DNA of 64,000 bases from Bacteroidia bacterium (GCA_020051175.1 JAGVJJ010000011.1:1-64000); one strand, 5' to 3'; shown: positions 52,895 to 62,508, counted from the first letter of the stretch. Notes: generated by a model not told the origin, from the sequence alone. Program-made: numbers and translations.

Positions 52895-53302
52895 TTAAAT
52901 TAAATTCCCTAGCATAACATTTAAACTTTGCTTAAATACTTTCACTTCTTTTTTTGGAATGTCTTTGAAAGAAAATTCATCAACTTTCTTATATGCATTA
53001 GTTATTAAGGAAATATCCTTGTTAGCTTTTTCTGTTAAATAAATAAAGTTTTGCCTTCTATCCTTTGGATTTGAAATTCTCTTAACATATCCGGATTTCA
53101 CTAAATAATCTATCATTTGCACCAGTGACGACTTCTCAACATGGATTATTTCACTTATCTCTTTTTGAGTCAGCTTCTTTTTCGACTCATTAATAACAAA
53201 AAGTATTATATAATACCTATCAATACTTAAACCGTTTAAATAACTTGCAACAGCTTTTTGATAAAGCTTTGAAATTTTATTTAAACGGTCAACAAGTACC
53301 AT
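52895..53302 (-). CDS. MarR family regulator (RND-2)
   Basis: 135 residues, MarR winged helix (DRYYIILFVINESKKKLTQKEISEIIHVEKSSLVQMIDYLVKSGYVKRISNPKDRRQNFIYLT). It is the last gene of the minus-strand RND-2 run, 23 bases after the DUF6787 gene. Likely autoregulator or modulator of the pump. Confidence 0.86.
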   Translation of the reverse strand: MVLVDRLNKISKLYQKAVASYLNGLSIDRYYIILFVINESKKKLTQKEISEIIHVEKSSLVQMIDYLVKSGYVKRISNPKDRRQNFIYLTEKANKDISLITNAYKKVDEFSFKDIPKKEVKVFKQSLNVMLGNLI

Positions 53303-53325
53303 GTCAGATGTTTTGAATAGTTAAA

Positions 53326-53634
53326 TTACTTATAAAAGCGTTTTGTAAGAGCTTTAAAAAGCTTCTTTTCCTTGGTCCAGAAAAAAGTAAATTGCCCTAA
53401 TAGGAAACCGTAAATCAACAATAATAACTGGTATGCCGGGAAGATGAAAAGGATATAGGTAATAGATTTTATCCATATTGCAGTACCAGCTTCCAGTCCA
53501 AGCAGCATAAAAAACAACTTACGAAATGTAACTACTGAAGTCCCTGCAAGAGAAAAAACAATGAATATTAATAGCAGTTGAAAATTGCTATTAATACCCC
53601 ATTTAATTTTTAACTTTTCAAAATATTTTTTCAT
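53326..53634 (-). CDS. DUF6787-type small membrane protein
   Basis: 102 residues with hydrophobic helices (LLLIFIVFSLAGTSVVTF; SITYILFIFPAYQLLLLIYGFLLGQFTFFW) and a basic end (KEKKLFKALTKRF). The W-G-I-x(3)-F-Q-L start matches small Bacteroidota membrane proteins of the DUF6787 kind. Unknown role; between pump and MarR gene. Confidence 0.6.
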   Translation of the reverse strand: MKKYFEKLKIKWGINSNFQLLLIFIVFSLAGTSVVTFRKLFFMLLGLEAGTAIWIKSITYILFIFPAYQLLLLIYGFLLGQFTFFWTKEKKLFKALTKRFYK

Positions 53635-53687
53635 CGAACTAAATAATGAATTTTAAAATTCAATCTACTAATCAATGTGTTTTCAAT

Positions 53688-56600
53688 TTAAACCTGTTCA
53701 ATTGGTCCTAATTTTCCTCTTTGTTTAGTCTTTGAAATAATTCTTTTGGTTTTTTCTTTCGTTTTAAATGCAATTAAATACATTACAGGAACTAGTATTA
53801 ACGTGATAAAGGTGGCGAAACTCAACCCGAAAATAATTGTCCAAGACAAGGGGCCCCAAAACGCAACGGAATCACCCCCAAAATATATTTTTGGGTCTAA
53901 TTCTGTAAACATTGTAACAAAATCAATATTGAACCCTACTGCTAGAGGAATCATTCCTAATATTGTAGCGGTGGCTGTTAAAATTACAGGGGTCATTCTT
54001 ATGCGTCCACCTTCAATCACAGCATCTCGAACCGACATACCATTTTCAACTAGAATGTCGGTGAATTCTACTAATAAAATACCATTCCTAACGACTATTC
54101 CGGCTAAAGCAACAATTCCAATTCCAGTCATTACAACTGAAATATCCATATTGAAAATGGCTAAGCCCAAGAGAACACCAATTACACTTAAAATAATTTC
54201 AGATAGAATTATTAATGTTTTACTAAATGAATTAAACTGAATAATTAATATTAATAAAATTATAAAAACTGAAATCATTAAAGCTCGTCCCATAAATCCA
54301 GCTGCTTCCTTTTGCTCTTCCTTTTCACCTGTTAGCTCAACAGAAACACCCTGCGGAGTTTTAAAGCTTTTCATTGCTGACAATAGCGAGGCATTTATTT
54401 TGTTAGCGTTGAAGCCTGATAGTACATTTGAAGAAAGTGTAATAACTCTTTTCTGATTTTTTCTTTTTATTCCACCATAAGTACTTGTGTAATCTACTTT
54501 CGCAAAAGCCGATAAAGGTATTTGACGTATGGCTCCACCCATATTCATATCGCGATAAGTAATTTTAAGGTTCTGCAATTCTTCAATATTATTTCTCTGT
54601 GATTTACTATAACGAAGCATAATTGGATAGTCATCATTTTCATCTTTAAAGCGAGAAACTTCCTTACCATAAACAGCGTTGCGAAGTTCCATTCCTATTT
54701 GAGCCGTAGAAATACCCTCTCTATTAGCCCGTTCTCTATCTAAATCAATTTTTATTTCAGGCTTATTCAGTTGCAGGTCAGATTTAAGTTCTTCTACCCC
54801 AGCTATCTGAAGTGAATCAAGCATTTTCTTCAGAGAAAGGGACGTTTCGACCAAATCCTCAAATTTATCCCCACTTATTTCGATATTAATTGGTTTGGCA
54901 GTAGGCGGCCCATTTTGTTCTTGATCAACAGACATCTCAACACCCGGAATACCTTTAACAGCAGTTCTAATTTCATCTAAATACTTTGCTGTCGAAACCC
55001 CATCTCGCAATCCAAATTCAACAAATGCCACACCAACTTTTGCTTTGTTAGAGTACTTTCCTCTATCATCTCTATTTTCAGAAGCACCAACAGCTACGTT
55101 TGTAATTACTGATTCAACTATTGGATTTTTTTCTCCAATCACCTTATATATTCTGCCTTCTATTATTTTCGCAACGGAGTCGGTAGCGGAAGCTTTTGTA
55201 CCAACTGGCAAGGTTGCATATACATAAATAAAATTGGGATCTCCTTTAGGGAAAAATACGACTTTAGGATTTCTTAATGCGGTAAGCATTACAGAACCAA
55301 TAAGCAATGCAATTGTCAATCCAACAATTTTGTAAGGCCGATCAAGTGTCCACTTCAAAAATCGAGCGTAGGAATTCTGAACAGCAGGCCATGTTTTTTC
55401 CTGAAACCTAACTATCATTTTCTCAATAAATAAACTATACAGAGTGTAAATCAGTAACATCAAAACGATGAAGTTTCCCTTTCCCGGAGATCCCGTCACA
55501 TAGCACAGCAAAGCAAGCATTACCATTACAACAGCCGTAATAATTAGTCCTTTACGACTTTTCTTACCATGCTGCTTTTCATGTGGCTTCATAAAATTAA
55601 CTGCAAATACCGGATTAATAATATAAGCAACGATAAGCGATGCACTCAATGTAATAATCATTGTAACGGGCATAAAGTGCATAAATTTACCAATAGTACC
55701 CCCCCAAAATGCAAGAGGTATAAAAGGTGCAAGTGTTGTTATAGTTCCGGATAATACAGGCAGAAACACTTCACCGGCCGCTTGCTTTGCAGCAGTAACA
55801 ATATTCTTTTTTCCATTATCGAAAATCCTGTGTGTATTTTCGATAACAACAACTGCATCATCTACAACTATCCCTAAACCAAGTAGAAATGCAAACAATA
55901 CAATCATGTTCATGGTAAATCCAATGCCAGGAAGAACCATAAATGCGACAAACATGGAGAGAGGCACAGATAATCCAACGAAAATTGCGTTAGTTGCACC
56001 CATAAAGAACATCAGAATAATCGTTACTAGAATAAAGCCAATGATAATGGTATTAATTAAATCATGTAATGTAGTTCGGGTTTGAGATGATTGATCTCCT
56101 GTTGTTTTAATAACCAAATCTTCAGGAAATGATGATTTTTTCATTTCATTTATAATGTCAGTAATCTTATCAGAAGCATCAATAAGGTTTTCACCACCTC
56201 TTTTAATGATATTTAAAGTAATTACCTTTTTCTTGTCAAGGTGGCCATAACTTTCTTGTTCTAGAAAATCATCTTTAACATCAGCAATGTCTTTTAAATA
56301 AACAGGTGCGCCAACCATTGAATTAACAACAATGTTTTTGATGTTATCAATATTCGAAAATTCCCCTGAAACACTTATCGTTCTTGCCATTTCATCCATA
56401 TCGATACTTCCTCCTGAAATGATTAAGTTCTCTGAAGCAATTGCCCTTTCTATATCTGTCATTGAAAGTTTGGCAGCATGCATTCTGTACATGTCAACAT
56501 TAATTTGAATTTCCCTTTCTAAAGCGCCAACCATATCAGCTCTTGTAATCTCCTTAAGAGATTCTATTCTGTCTTGTAAATCATCGGCATATTTTTTTAA

Positions 56601-57077
56601 CTGGCTTAATTCATAATCTCCTGATATGTTCACAAACATTATCGGCATTTCAGAAAATTCTACTTCCATCACGCTTGGCTCAGAGGGGAGGTCTTTCGGC
56701 AAATCTTTTTTTGCCTTATCTACTGCATCCTTTACCTTTTGTTTTGCTACAGCAACCTCAACATCTGTATTAAATTCCACAATAATATTGGAGAAGTCCT
56801 GAACGGAATTACTTGTAAGTTTTTTTACGCCTGAAATAGATTTAATTTGCTTTTCAATTGGTTTACAAACTAAATTCTCTATATCTTTTGGCGAACTTCC
56901 AGGATAGACGGTGCTTACATAAATTGTAGGGATAACGATATCCGGGAATTTTTCCTTAGGAATACTGTTGTATGAAAAAATTCCTGCTAACGTGATAAAA
57001 ATGGTTAGCACGTAGATGGCCGACTTATTATCAATAGACCAGCTTGTTAATTTGAACTCTTTAAATTTCTTTTCCAC
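53688..57077 (-). CDS. RND efflux pump, HAE1/AcrB family (RND-2)
   Basis: 1,129 residues, about 80-100 longer than a typical AcrB because of an extra hydrophobic stretch after TM6 (about 505-560, with KKSRKGLIITAVVMVMLALL). TM1 (IYVLTIFITLAGIFSYNSI), TM4 relay (FAFLLGLGIVVDDAVVVIENT, with two Asp), and the C-terminal TM10 block GIVALAGIVVRNGILLVEF are intact. It exports hydrophobic compounds with an adaptor and TolC encoded upstream. Intact, in contrast to RND-1. Confidence 0.92.
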   Translation of the reverse strand: MEKKFKEFKLTSWSIDNKSAIYVLTIFITLAGIFSYNSIPKEKFPDIVIPTIYVSTVYPGSSPKDIENLVCKPIEKQIKSISGVKKLTSNSVQDFSNIIVEFNTDVEVAVAKQKVKDAVDKAKKDLPKDLPSEPSVMEVEFSEMPIMFVNISGDYELSQLKKYADDLQDRIESLKEITRADMVGALEREIQINVDMYRMHAAKLSMTDIERAIASENLIISGGSIDMDEMARTISVSGEFSNIDNIKNIVVNSMVGAPVYLKDIADVKDDFLEQESYGHLDKKKVITLNIIKRGGENLIDASDKITDIINEMKKSSFPEDLVIKTTGDQSSQTRTTLHDLINTIIIGFILVTIILMFFMGATNAIFVGLSVPLSMFVAFMVLPGIGFTMNMIVLFAFLLGLGIVVDDAVVVIENTHRIFDNGKKNIVTAAKQAAGEVFLPVLSGTITTLAPFIPLAFWGGTIGKFMHFMPVTMIITLSASLIVAYIINPVFAVNFMKPHEKQHGKKSRKGLIITAVVMVMLALLCYVTGSPGKGNFIVLMLLIYTLYSLFIEKMIVRFQEKTWPAVQNSYARFLKWTLDRPYKIVGLTIALLIGSVMLTALRNPKVVFFPKGDPNFIYVYATLPVGTKASATDSVAKIIEGRIYKVIGEKNPIVESVITNVAVGASENRDDRGKYSNKAKVGVAFVEFGLRDGVSTAKYLDEIRTAVKGIPGVEMSVDQEQNGPPTAKPINIEISGDKFEDLVETSLSLKKMLDSLQIAGVEELKSDLQLNKPEIKIDLDRERANREGISTAQIGMELRNAVYGKEVSRFKDENDDYPIMLRYSKSQRNNIEELQNLKITYRDMNMGGAIRQIPLSAFAKVDYTSTYGGIKRKNQKRVITLSSNVLSGFNANKINASLLSAMKSFKTPQGVSVELTGEKEEQKEAAGFMGRALMISVFIILLILIIQFNSFSKTLIILSEIILSVIGVLLGLAIFNMDISVVMTGIGIVALAGIVVRNGILLVEFTDILVENGMSVRDAVIEGGRIRMTPVILTATATILGMIPLAVGFNIDFVTMFTELDPKIYFGGDSVAFWGPLSWTIIFGLSFATFITLILVPVMYLIAFKTKEKTKRIISKTKQRGKLGPIEQV

Positions 57078-57088
57078 AATTAAAATAT

Positions 57089-58204
57089 TTAGTATTTAAT
57101 TAACATGCCTTCAGTTAAATCCAAATAACCTGACGTTATTAGCTTGTCGTTTAGGTTTAATCCCTTAATTATTTCTGCTTTGCCGTTATAAATCTGCCCA
57201 AGAGTAACATCCTTTCTTATGGCAATTTCTTTTCCGTTTTTGACGCCAACAATATAAACATATTCAGAAGTGCCTGAATGTTGGACAAGGTTGAGTGGAA
57301 CTACAATGGCTGAATCCTTATGGTAATCAACAACCCTTAAAACAGCAATCATGTTCGGCCTATAGTCTTGATTTTGTGAATCTAAATCGGCCTCCGCACT
57401 AAAAGTTCTGGTTGTATTATTTATAACTTTAGAAGTATAAGATATTTTTGATGGAATTTCTTTATTTAAATCAGGTAAGAAAATTACAACATCGTTTCCT
57501 TTTTTCACTTTTGAAGCATAGGATTCGGAAATTTCAGCTTTCGCTTTTAATTTATTAAGGTTGACCACCCTTATTGCCGGCATACCGGGCATTACTGATT
57601 GACCTATTTTTATATCAATCGCATCAACTACCCCGTTAATGGGTGATTTTATTTTTGAAAGCTCCATTTGCTCTTTTAAAGTTGAAATTTTCTTCTCTAA
57701 ACTTTCCTTATTATTTTTAGCAGATAAAAATTGTATTTCAGTGCCAATTTTCTGATCCCACAAATTTTTCTGTTTTTCATAAACGTCAGATGCAAAAGCA
57801 AGTGCGTTTTTTAGTTCCTCCAGACTTTGATTAAAAACGGAATTGTCAAGTTCAGCGAGCACCTGTCCTTCCGAAACCTCATCCCCTTCATTCACTAATA
57901 TGCGGTCAACAGTTCCAGCCATTTTAGCGCTAACAGTTACATTTTCGTCACCATCTATACGGCCTTGAACATCTATAAAATGCTTGAAGGTTTCAAAAGT
58001 AACGGGCTTTATAGAGATGTCTTTTATTTTTAGATTACTAATTGTTGTATCACCACTTAAAGCAATCTCATCTTCAAGTTTTTTTATTTGCTCTAATAAA
58101 TCAGAACTTTGCTGCTTGAGTTTTTCCAGTTTGGCCTTTTTGTCTCCCGATCCGCAAGAGGCTATTAATCCTGTTATGAAGATTATAAATACTAATTTTT
58201 TCAT
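57089..58204 (-). CDS. RND-2 periplasmic adaptor lipoprotein
   Basis: 371 residues. Lipobox FITGLIASCGSGD gives Cys17 as the anchor. A helical hairpin start (LKQQSSDLLEQIKKLEDEI), lipoyl half (VNEGDEVSEGQVLAELDNS), second half (SPINGVVDAIDIKIGQSV) and beta-barrel domains. Links pump and TolC; 11 bases from the pump start. Confidence 0.9.
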   Translation of the reverse strand: MKKLVFIIFITGLIASCGSGDKKAKLEKLKQQSSDLLEQIKKLEDEIALSGDTTISNLKIKDISIKPVTFETFKHFIDVQGRIDGDENVTVSAKMAGTVDRILVNEGDEVSEGQVLAELDNSVFNQSLEELKNALAFASDVYEKQKNLWDQKIGTEIQFLSAKNNKESLEKKISTLKEQMELSKIKSPINGVVDAIDIKIGQSVMPGMPAIRVVNLNKLKAKAEISESYASKVKKGNDVVIFLPDLNKEIPSKISYTSKVINNTTRTFSAEADLDSQNQDYRPNMIAVLRVVDYHKDSAIVVPLNLVQHSGTSEYVYIVGVKNGKEIAIRKDVTLGQIYNGKAEIIKGLNLNDKLITSGYLDLTEGMLIKY

Positions 58205-58243
58205 ATGTTTTGAGTTGTTTTATTTTTAAGTTTATTCTTTAAT

Positions 58244-59590
58244 TTATTTTATTGCACCTGCGGCCTTTTCATAGTCAACTTTTGCTGTAAAATAATCGTA
58301 CAACGCATTATAATAATTGGTTTGAGCCTCTTTTAATGCCGTTTCTGCATTCATAACTTCAATGCTCGAACCATTGCCTTGCTCATATTTTATCTTTGCA
58401 ACATCATAAACCTCTTTCGCAAGTTCGATATTGGTTTTTTGAATATTTAATGTGTTCAAAGAATTTAATAAACCTGATTTAGAAGTTTCAATTTCCAAAT
58501 CAATAGCATTCTTTAAATTATCCATATTGTTAACCGTCTTCATCAAATTAACTTTGGATTGCTGCAATCTATAATGATTTTGAAAACCATCGAACAAAGG
58601 AAGATTTATAGTCCCTCCAATTATTCCAATCGGATACCATTTTTTGCTGGCGTCAAAAAAGTCAAACTCGTTTCGTTGCGCTTGTGCACTGTAATTACCA
58701 TATAGAAATATAGAAGGTAAATATTTTAATTTACCCCTCTTCACATCAAGTTCGTTTAGTCTTTGTTGAGACTCCAATAAAGAATATTCAATCCGATTTT
58801 TATAGTTTAATTCACCGGTAGAAGAAATATCAAATACCGGAATATTATCAAGATGTAGGGAGTCTGTAAGGTTTATTTGAGATTTAATTTCCATTCCCAT
58901 TTGAAATTTCAAAATACTTTCCGTCAGCCCAACTAAACGATCTATTTTTTCCTTTTCCGAAAGCAAATTATTATAAGCAACAGTTACACGTGTAACATCA
59001 ATTTTCTCAACAAAACCATTTGTGTTTAATGATTTGGTGTCTTCAACTAATTTTTTCAAACGATCCACATTAGCTTGAAGCAATTTCAACCTTTCTTTGC
59101 TCACCAAAGCGGTATAATAGGCTTTAGTAACTGTAGCTTTGGTTTCAATTTGTGAACGCTGATAATTTTTTTCTGATAATTCTAAAAATGACTTTGAGGA
59201 TTGTAAGGCAACGATGTAGTCACTATTAAAAACAATCTGACTAGCCTGAATCGAGCCTGTAGCGTTGTATTTTACACCAAATTGCACTGGAATGTAGGTT
59301 CCGGGAGGCGCGCCAAAAAATTCTCCAGGAAGTAATTGCGTTGGTAGCTTCTCATAATCTTTAACATCAAAAGAAGAAGATATTTGAGGAAGCCCCATAC
59401 CTGTTATTTCTTTTTTCTTATACCTTGAGGCATCAATATCCAACTCGGCATTTTTTATACTAGAGTTATTTGCTAATGCAAATTCAATTGCTTCTTTCAA
59501 TGAAAGGTTTTTTGCAGGCTCGTTCTTATTTTGAGCAACTGTTTGAAAAGAGATGACAGCGCCAATTATTATTATTGAAATATTTTTCAT
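58244..59590 (-). CDS. TolC-family outer membrane efflux protein (RND-2)
   Basis: 448 residues; signal peptide (ISIIIIGAVISFQTVAQ), OEP repeats (NLSLKEAIEFALANNSSIKNAELD start; ALKEAQTNYYNALYDYFTAKVDYEKAAG at the end, the second alpha-barrel repeat). Encoded between the TetR and adaptor genes; outer-membrane channel of RND-2. Confidence 0.9.
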   Translation of the reverse strand: MKNISIIIIGAVISFQTVAQNKNEPAKNLSLKEAIEFALANNSSIKNAELDIDASRYKKKEITGMGLPQISSSFDVKDYEKLPTQLLPGEFFGAPPGTYIPVQFGVKYNATGSIQASQIVFNSDYIVALQSSKSFLELSEKNYQRSQIETKATVTKAYYTALVSKERLKLLQANVDRLKKLVEDTKSLNTNGFVEKIDVTRVTVAYNNLLSEKEKIDRLVGLTESILKFQMGMEIKSQINLTDSLHLDNIPVFDISSTGELNYKNRIEYSLLESQQRLNELDVKRGKLKYLPSIFLYGNYSAQAQRNEFDFFDASKKWYPIGIIGGTINLPLFDGFQNHYRLQQSKVNLMKTVNNMDNLKNAIDLEIETSKSGLLNSLNTLNIQKTNIELAKEVYDVAKIKYEQGNGSSIEVMNAETALKEAQTNYYNALYDYFTAKVDYEKAAGAIK

Positions 59591-59593
59591 AAA

Positions 59594-60214
59594 TTATTCG
59601 TCTTCATTTATTTGTCTGTATTTATTTATTAGTTTATGCCCTTTCAAAGTAGTTATACCATGTAAATAATGATCTAATAATTCAATTTGAATATCCGCAA
59701 TTTTGTATTTTTCTTTATGAAATAACAAAGGATTTAAAGCCATTTCAGTTTCTTCAATGCGCAGCCTGGCTAAAATTTCTTTATTTATTGTAAGCCTGTA
59801 TAAACCTTCTTGAATACCTTTTTCCAAATTTTCCACAATCATTTGAAACAAATAATTTTCTTTAAATTCTTTAAACTGTTTCCAAACAACAGGATGGTAT
59901 TTTTGCAGATCATAAAATACGTGTGGGTTTATTTCTGAAAACATTTCTGCTAAATGTTCCATTAAAAGAATAATCTCCTGTATTGAATTATTTGATTTTT
60001 TAAATATGTGTTCAAATTCTTTTTTGTTTTCATTAATATTTTTTTCAAGTAGACATTCAATTAATTCTTCTTTATTCTTAAAAAATAAGTAAAGAGTTTT
60101 TTTCGACATCCCTATATGCCGACAAATATCATCTACAGTTACTCTCTTTAATCCATACATAAAGAAAAGTTCCTTGGCGCCTTCAAGAATTTTATTTTGA
60201 TGTCCTTTTTCCAT
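59594..60214 (-). CDS. TetR family regulator (RND-2)
   Basis: 206 residues with the TetR HTH (ELFFMYGLKRVTVDDICRHIGMSKKTLYLFFKNKEELIE) near 17-50 and helical ligand-binding domain. First gene of the RND-2 operon, 3 bases before the TolC gene. Candidate operator: AAACTATG/CATAGTTT inverted repeat (60227-60234, 60252-60259). Confidence 0.92.
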   Translation of the reverse strand: MEKGHQNKILEGAKELFFMYGLKRVTVDDICRHIGMSKKTLYLFFKNKEELIECLLEKNINENKKEFEHIFKKSNNSIQEIILLMEHLAEMFSEINPHVFYDLQKYHPVVWKQFKEFKENYLFQMIVENLEKGIQEGLYRLTINKEILARLRIEETEMALNPLLFHKEKYKIADIQIELLDHYLHGITTLKGHKLINKYRQINEDE

Positions 60215-60226
60215 ATAAGAGCGACA

Positions 60227-60259
60227 AAACTATGAAAACTATTTTACATTACATAGTTT
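60227..60259. promoter_or_regulatory. Candidate TetR operator
   Basis: AAACTATG (60227-60234) and CATAGTTT (60252-60259) form an inverted repeat 13 bases before the TetR start codon; an extra AAACTAT lies inside at 60236-60242. Typical place for autoregulation. Confidence 0.5.
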
Positions 60260-60334
60260 CCGTTTAGTATAATTGCACATTCATAAATTTATAATATTGT
60301 ATATCAGCATTATACAATTATATTTTTTATATAT

Positions 60335-60356
60335 GTTTAAACAATATTCGTTTAAC
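60335..60356. promoter_or_regulatory. GTTTAAAC operator copy C (60 kb)
   Basis: GTTTAAAC (60335-60342) then AATATTC and GTTTAAC (60350-60356). Same layout and spacing as copies A and B, located about 220 bases upstream of the second MarR paralogue in a 359-base gap between it and the divergent TetR gene. Confidence 0.55.
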
Positions 60357-60546
60357 AATTTGAGTAATAACCAAAATATTGCGGTAAATTGAGTTTTTTT
60401 GCTTGGATATGTTTTCAATTGTTGAAAGCCTTTCTATCCGTGGAAATAGATTTTTATTAAAATAAACCGAGAGCTGCTCAGGGACGCAAATAGCATAAAA
60501 CCAAGAAAATCAATAATTTATTTAGTAGTCGATTTTGATTTTTTGG

Positions 60547-60554
60547 TAGCTTTG
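60547..60554 (+). promoter_or_regulatory. Bacteroidota -7 box of the MarR gene
   Basis: TAGCTTTG, matching TAnnTTTG, 20 bases before ATG 60574. Confidence 0.55.
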
Positions 60555-60573
60555 TATTTTGAAACAAATAAAT

Positions 60574-61023
60574 ATGACTAAAGAAGGATTAGAGTTTTAT
60601 AGCTTTGTAAATGACCGGCAAAAAGCATTAGTAAATATCTATTTCACAAATAACTGGCTGCATAATAGGTACCATGCAATTTTAAAAACCTACAATGTCA
60701 CCGCTCAACAATTTAATATTCTTAAAATTTTAAACGAAAATTATCCTAAGTCAATGATGATTTCTACTATTAAGCAACAAATGCTTGATAAAAGTTCGGA
60801 TGTGACAAGATTGGTCGAAAGGCTTTTAGAGAAAAATTTTATAGTTCGCAGGCCAGACCCTAAGAACAAGCGAAAAATTAATATAAAATTGAATATTATT
60901 GGTCATAGCCTTGTTACCAAAATGGATAAGGATATCAGGAATTTTGAGGAACTTGTGGAACATTTATCTGATAAAGAAATTAAGCAACTTAATTTACTAT
61001 TGAATAAAATTAGAATGAAGTAA
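60574..61023 (+). CDS. MarR family regulator, paralogue of the 51.8 kb gene
   Basis: 149 residues from ATG 60574 (TTG 60559 is a weaker start). MarR core: NVTAQQFNILKILNENYPKSMMISTIKQQMLDKSSDVTRLVERLLEKNFIVRRPDPKNKRKINIKL. Paralogous to the 51756-52205 protein over the full length. With operator copy C in front it probably regulates itself and perhaps sites A and B too. Confidence 0.88.
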   Translation: MTKEGLEFYSFVNDRQKALVNIYFTNNWLHNRYHAILKTYNVTAQQFNILKILNENYPKSMMISTIKQQMLDKSSDVTRLVERLLEKNFIVRRPDPKNKRKINIKLNIIGHSLVTKMDKDIRNFEELVEHLSDKEIKQLNLLLNKIRMK

Positions 61024-61133
61024 TTGGTTTATTCAAAACTTGAAAGAAAAAAAGAGATCAATAAAATTGATATTGTAGTGATGGGTAAGTGAGTTAATTC
61101 CAAGCTAAAAATTACTTATAATAATAAGATTTA

Positions 61134-61211
61134 TTACCACTCCTGGTAAATTATTTTTCGTGGATCAACCTTTGTACCTGAAGGGGTAGTGAGTATCAAA
61201 TGCAAATTAGT
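61134..61211 (-). pseudogene. Fragment of an M23 peptidase gene, degenerate copy
   Basis: In the gap before the intact peptidase gene, the minus strand reads TNLHLILTTPSGTKVDPRK then IIYQEW and stop (61134-61136). This lines up with HLHFTLTDPSGAKVDPQK...IYSNVV at the end of the gene at 61265-61807. It is the C-terminal tail of a second copy, with no upstream coding part left. Confidence 0.6.
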
Positions 61212-61264
61212 ACTAGAACTTACTCAGAGTTCCTTTAGGCAAACAGATATTTCAGAGATAAAGA

Positions 61265-61807
61265 CTATACAACATTTGAATAAATCATCTTCTGCGGATC
61301 AACTTTTGCACCTGAAGGATCAGTAAGGGTAAAATGTAAATGTGGCCCTGTACTCTTTCCGGTACTGCCTGATAAGCCAATAACATCACCTTGTTTTATT
61401 TTATCGCCTTTCTTAACCAGCTGCTTGGAAAGGTGTGCGTAGCCGGTTTTATAGCCATTATCATGCTTAATGATAACCTGGTTTCCACCATCACCTACTG
61501 AAGTAACTGCATCCACAATACCCGGCATTGGACTTTTAATAGGAGTATTTAACGCAACAGCTAAGTCAATTCCATTGTGAAAGGCATTTTGCTTGCCTGT
61601 TTTGGGATCGGTACGATATCCGAACTTGCTTGTAATCTTAGCAACTACCGGGCGAAGCCAGCTTTGGGCTTTTTCTGCGGCATCTTCAGCAAGCTCTTTT
61701 ATTTTTTTCCTGTTCCTGTGAACGAGGACACCAATGGTAATTAAACTGGCTGTTATCCCAAGTCCCCAATAAATTTGTTTGCGAGTAATCTTCATCGTAA
61801 ATTTCAT
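61265..61807 (-). CDS. M23 family metallopeptidase (phage endopeptidase)
   Basis: 180 residues: N-terminal helix (IYWGLGITASLITIGVLVH), then a LytM domain with zinc ligands His77 and Asp81 (HNGID), His125 (GYAHLS) and the HLH pair His156/His158 in TGPHLHF. It cuts peptide cross-links in peptidoglycan. ATG 61807 overlaps the end of the muramidase gene by 4 bases, as in coupled lysis genes. The membrane helix suggests anchoring or a signal-arrest mode. Confidence 0.9.
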   Translation of the reverse strand: MKFTMKITRKQIYWGLGITASLITIGVLVHRNRKKIKELAEDAAEKAQSWLRPVVAKITSKFGYRTDPKTGKQNAFHNGIDLAVALNTPIKSPMPGIVDAVTSVGDGGNQVIIKHDNGYKTGYAHLSKQLVKKGDKIKQGDVIGLSGSTGKSTGPHLHFTLTDPSGAKVDPQKMIYSNVV

Positions 61808-62508
61808 TTTTTTACATGCTTAGTAGCAAGCGACTTCTTTTTTACCAAATGTCTTATCAGAAAAAAAGCTCCTATTCCCAAAGCAATCACTGTTATTCCT
61901 ATCACAACTCCACCTTTATGTTCCTTTACTACTTCTTCCGCATCAGAGAAAAATCCTGTTGAATACATGGCAACTATTTTCGCCATCCGGTTTAAATAGC
62001 CTTTTTCATAAGTAAGCCCTTTGAAAAAACTCTTTCTGATATCCGATAAGACGGTAAAGAATTTATTATCTGGAAGACTGTTTATCTTTTCGACCTCGTT
62101 ATCCGACAGCTCAAAGGACTTGTATTCCTGAACAGTACCAGCGCCCATCAATTTATTAATGGCCTGACGAGTATGAAGTGGCCCGTAACTACCGGAACCA
62201 TATACGCTGTCAAATACCAAGTGTGCAACAGGCTGGCTTTTAATTTTATCTCCCTGAACAGCATCCCAAAATTTTGTTTTTGCAATCTTCTGTGCAAGTT
62301 CAGGAGTGAGATTTTTAATTTCTTCAACAGTCGGGCATCGCTGAAAATAGTCGCCATAGGCAATAGCCGAAATACCAAACTTTGTTCCGATTAGTTTGCT
62401 GCCAGGCTTTCCTTTGGCAGGACAATAATTAGCAGAATCATTTGCTAACTGCTGATACCCACCTTCAAACCCTTTTGTACCCTTCCATATTGGAGTGAAG
62501 CTACCCAT
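61804..62508 (-). CDS. GH108-type muramidase (phage endolysin) with membrane anchor
   Basis: 234 residues from ATG 62508; the longer frame to 62559 has a non-conserved leader. SFTPIWKGTKGFEGGYQ near the start holds the catalytic Glu15 in the E-G-G-Y motif of glycoside hydrolase 108 family muramidases, then GTKFGISAIAYGDYF and AHLVFDSVYGSG. A C-terminal hydrophobic helix (VVIGITVIALGIGAFFLIRHL, about 205-225) with a basic tail anchors it in the membrane. Cuts the glycan strands. Coupled to the M23 gene. Confidence 0.86.
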   Translation of the reverse strand: MGSFTPIWKGTKGFEGGYQQLANDSANYCPAKGKPGSKLIGTKFGISAIAYGDYFQRCPTVEEIKNLTPELAQKIAKTKFWDAVQGDKIKSQPVAHLVFDSVYGSGSYGPLHTRQAINKLMGAGTVQEYKSFELSDNEVEKINSLPDNKFFTVLSDIRKSFFKGLTYEKGYLNRMAKIVAMYSTGFFSDAEEVVKEHKGGVVIGITVIALGIGAFFLIRHLVKKKSLATKHVKK

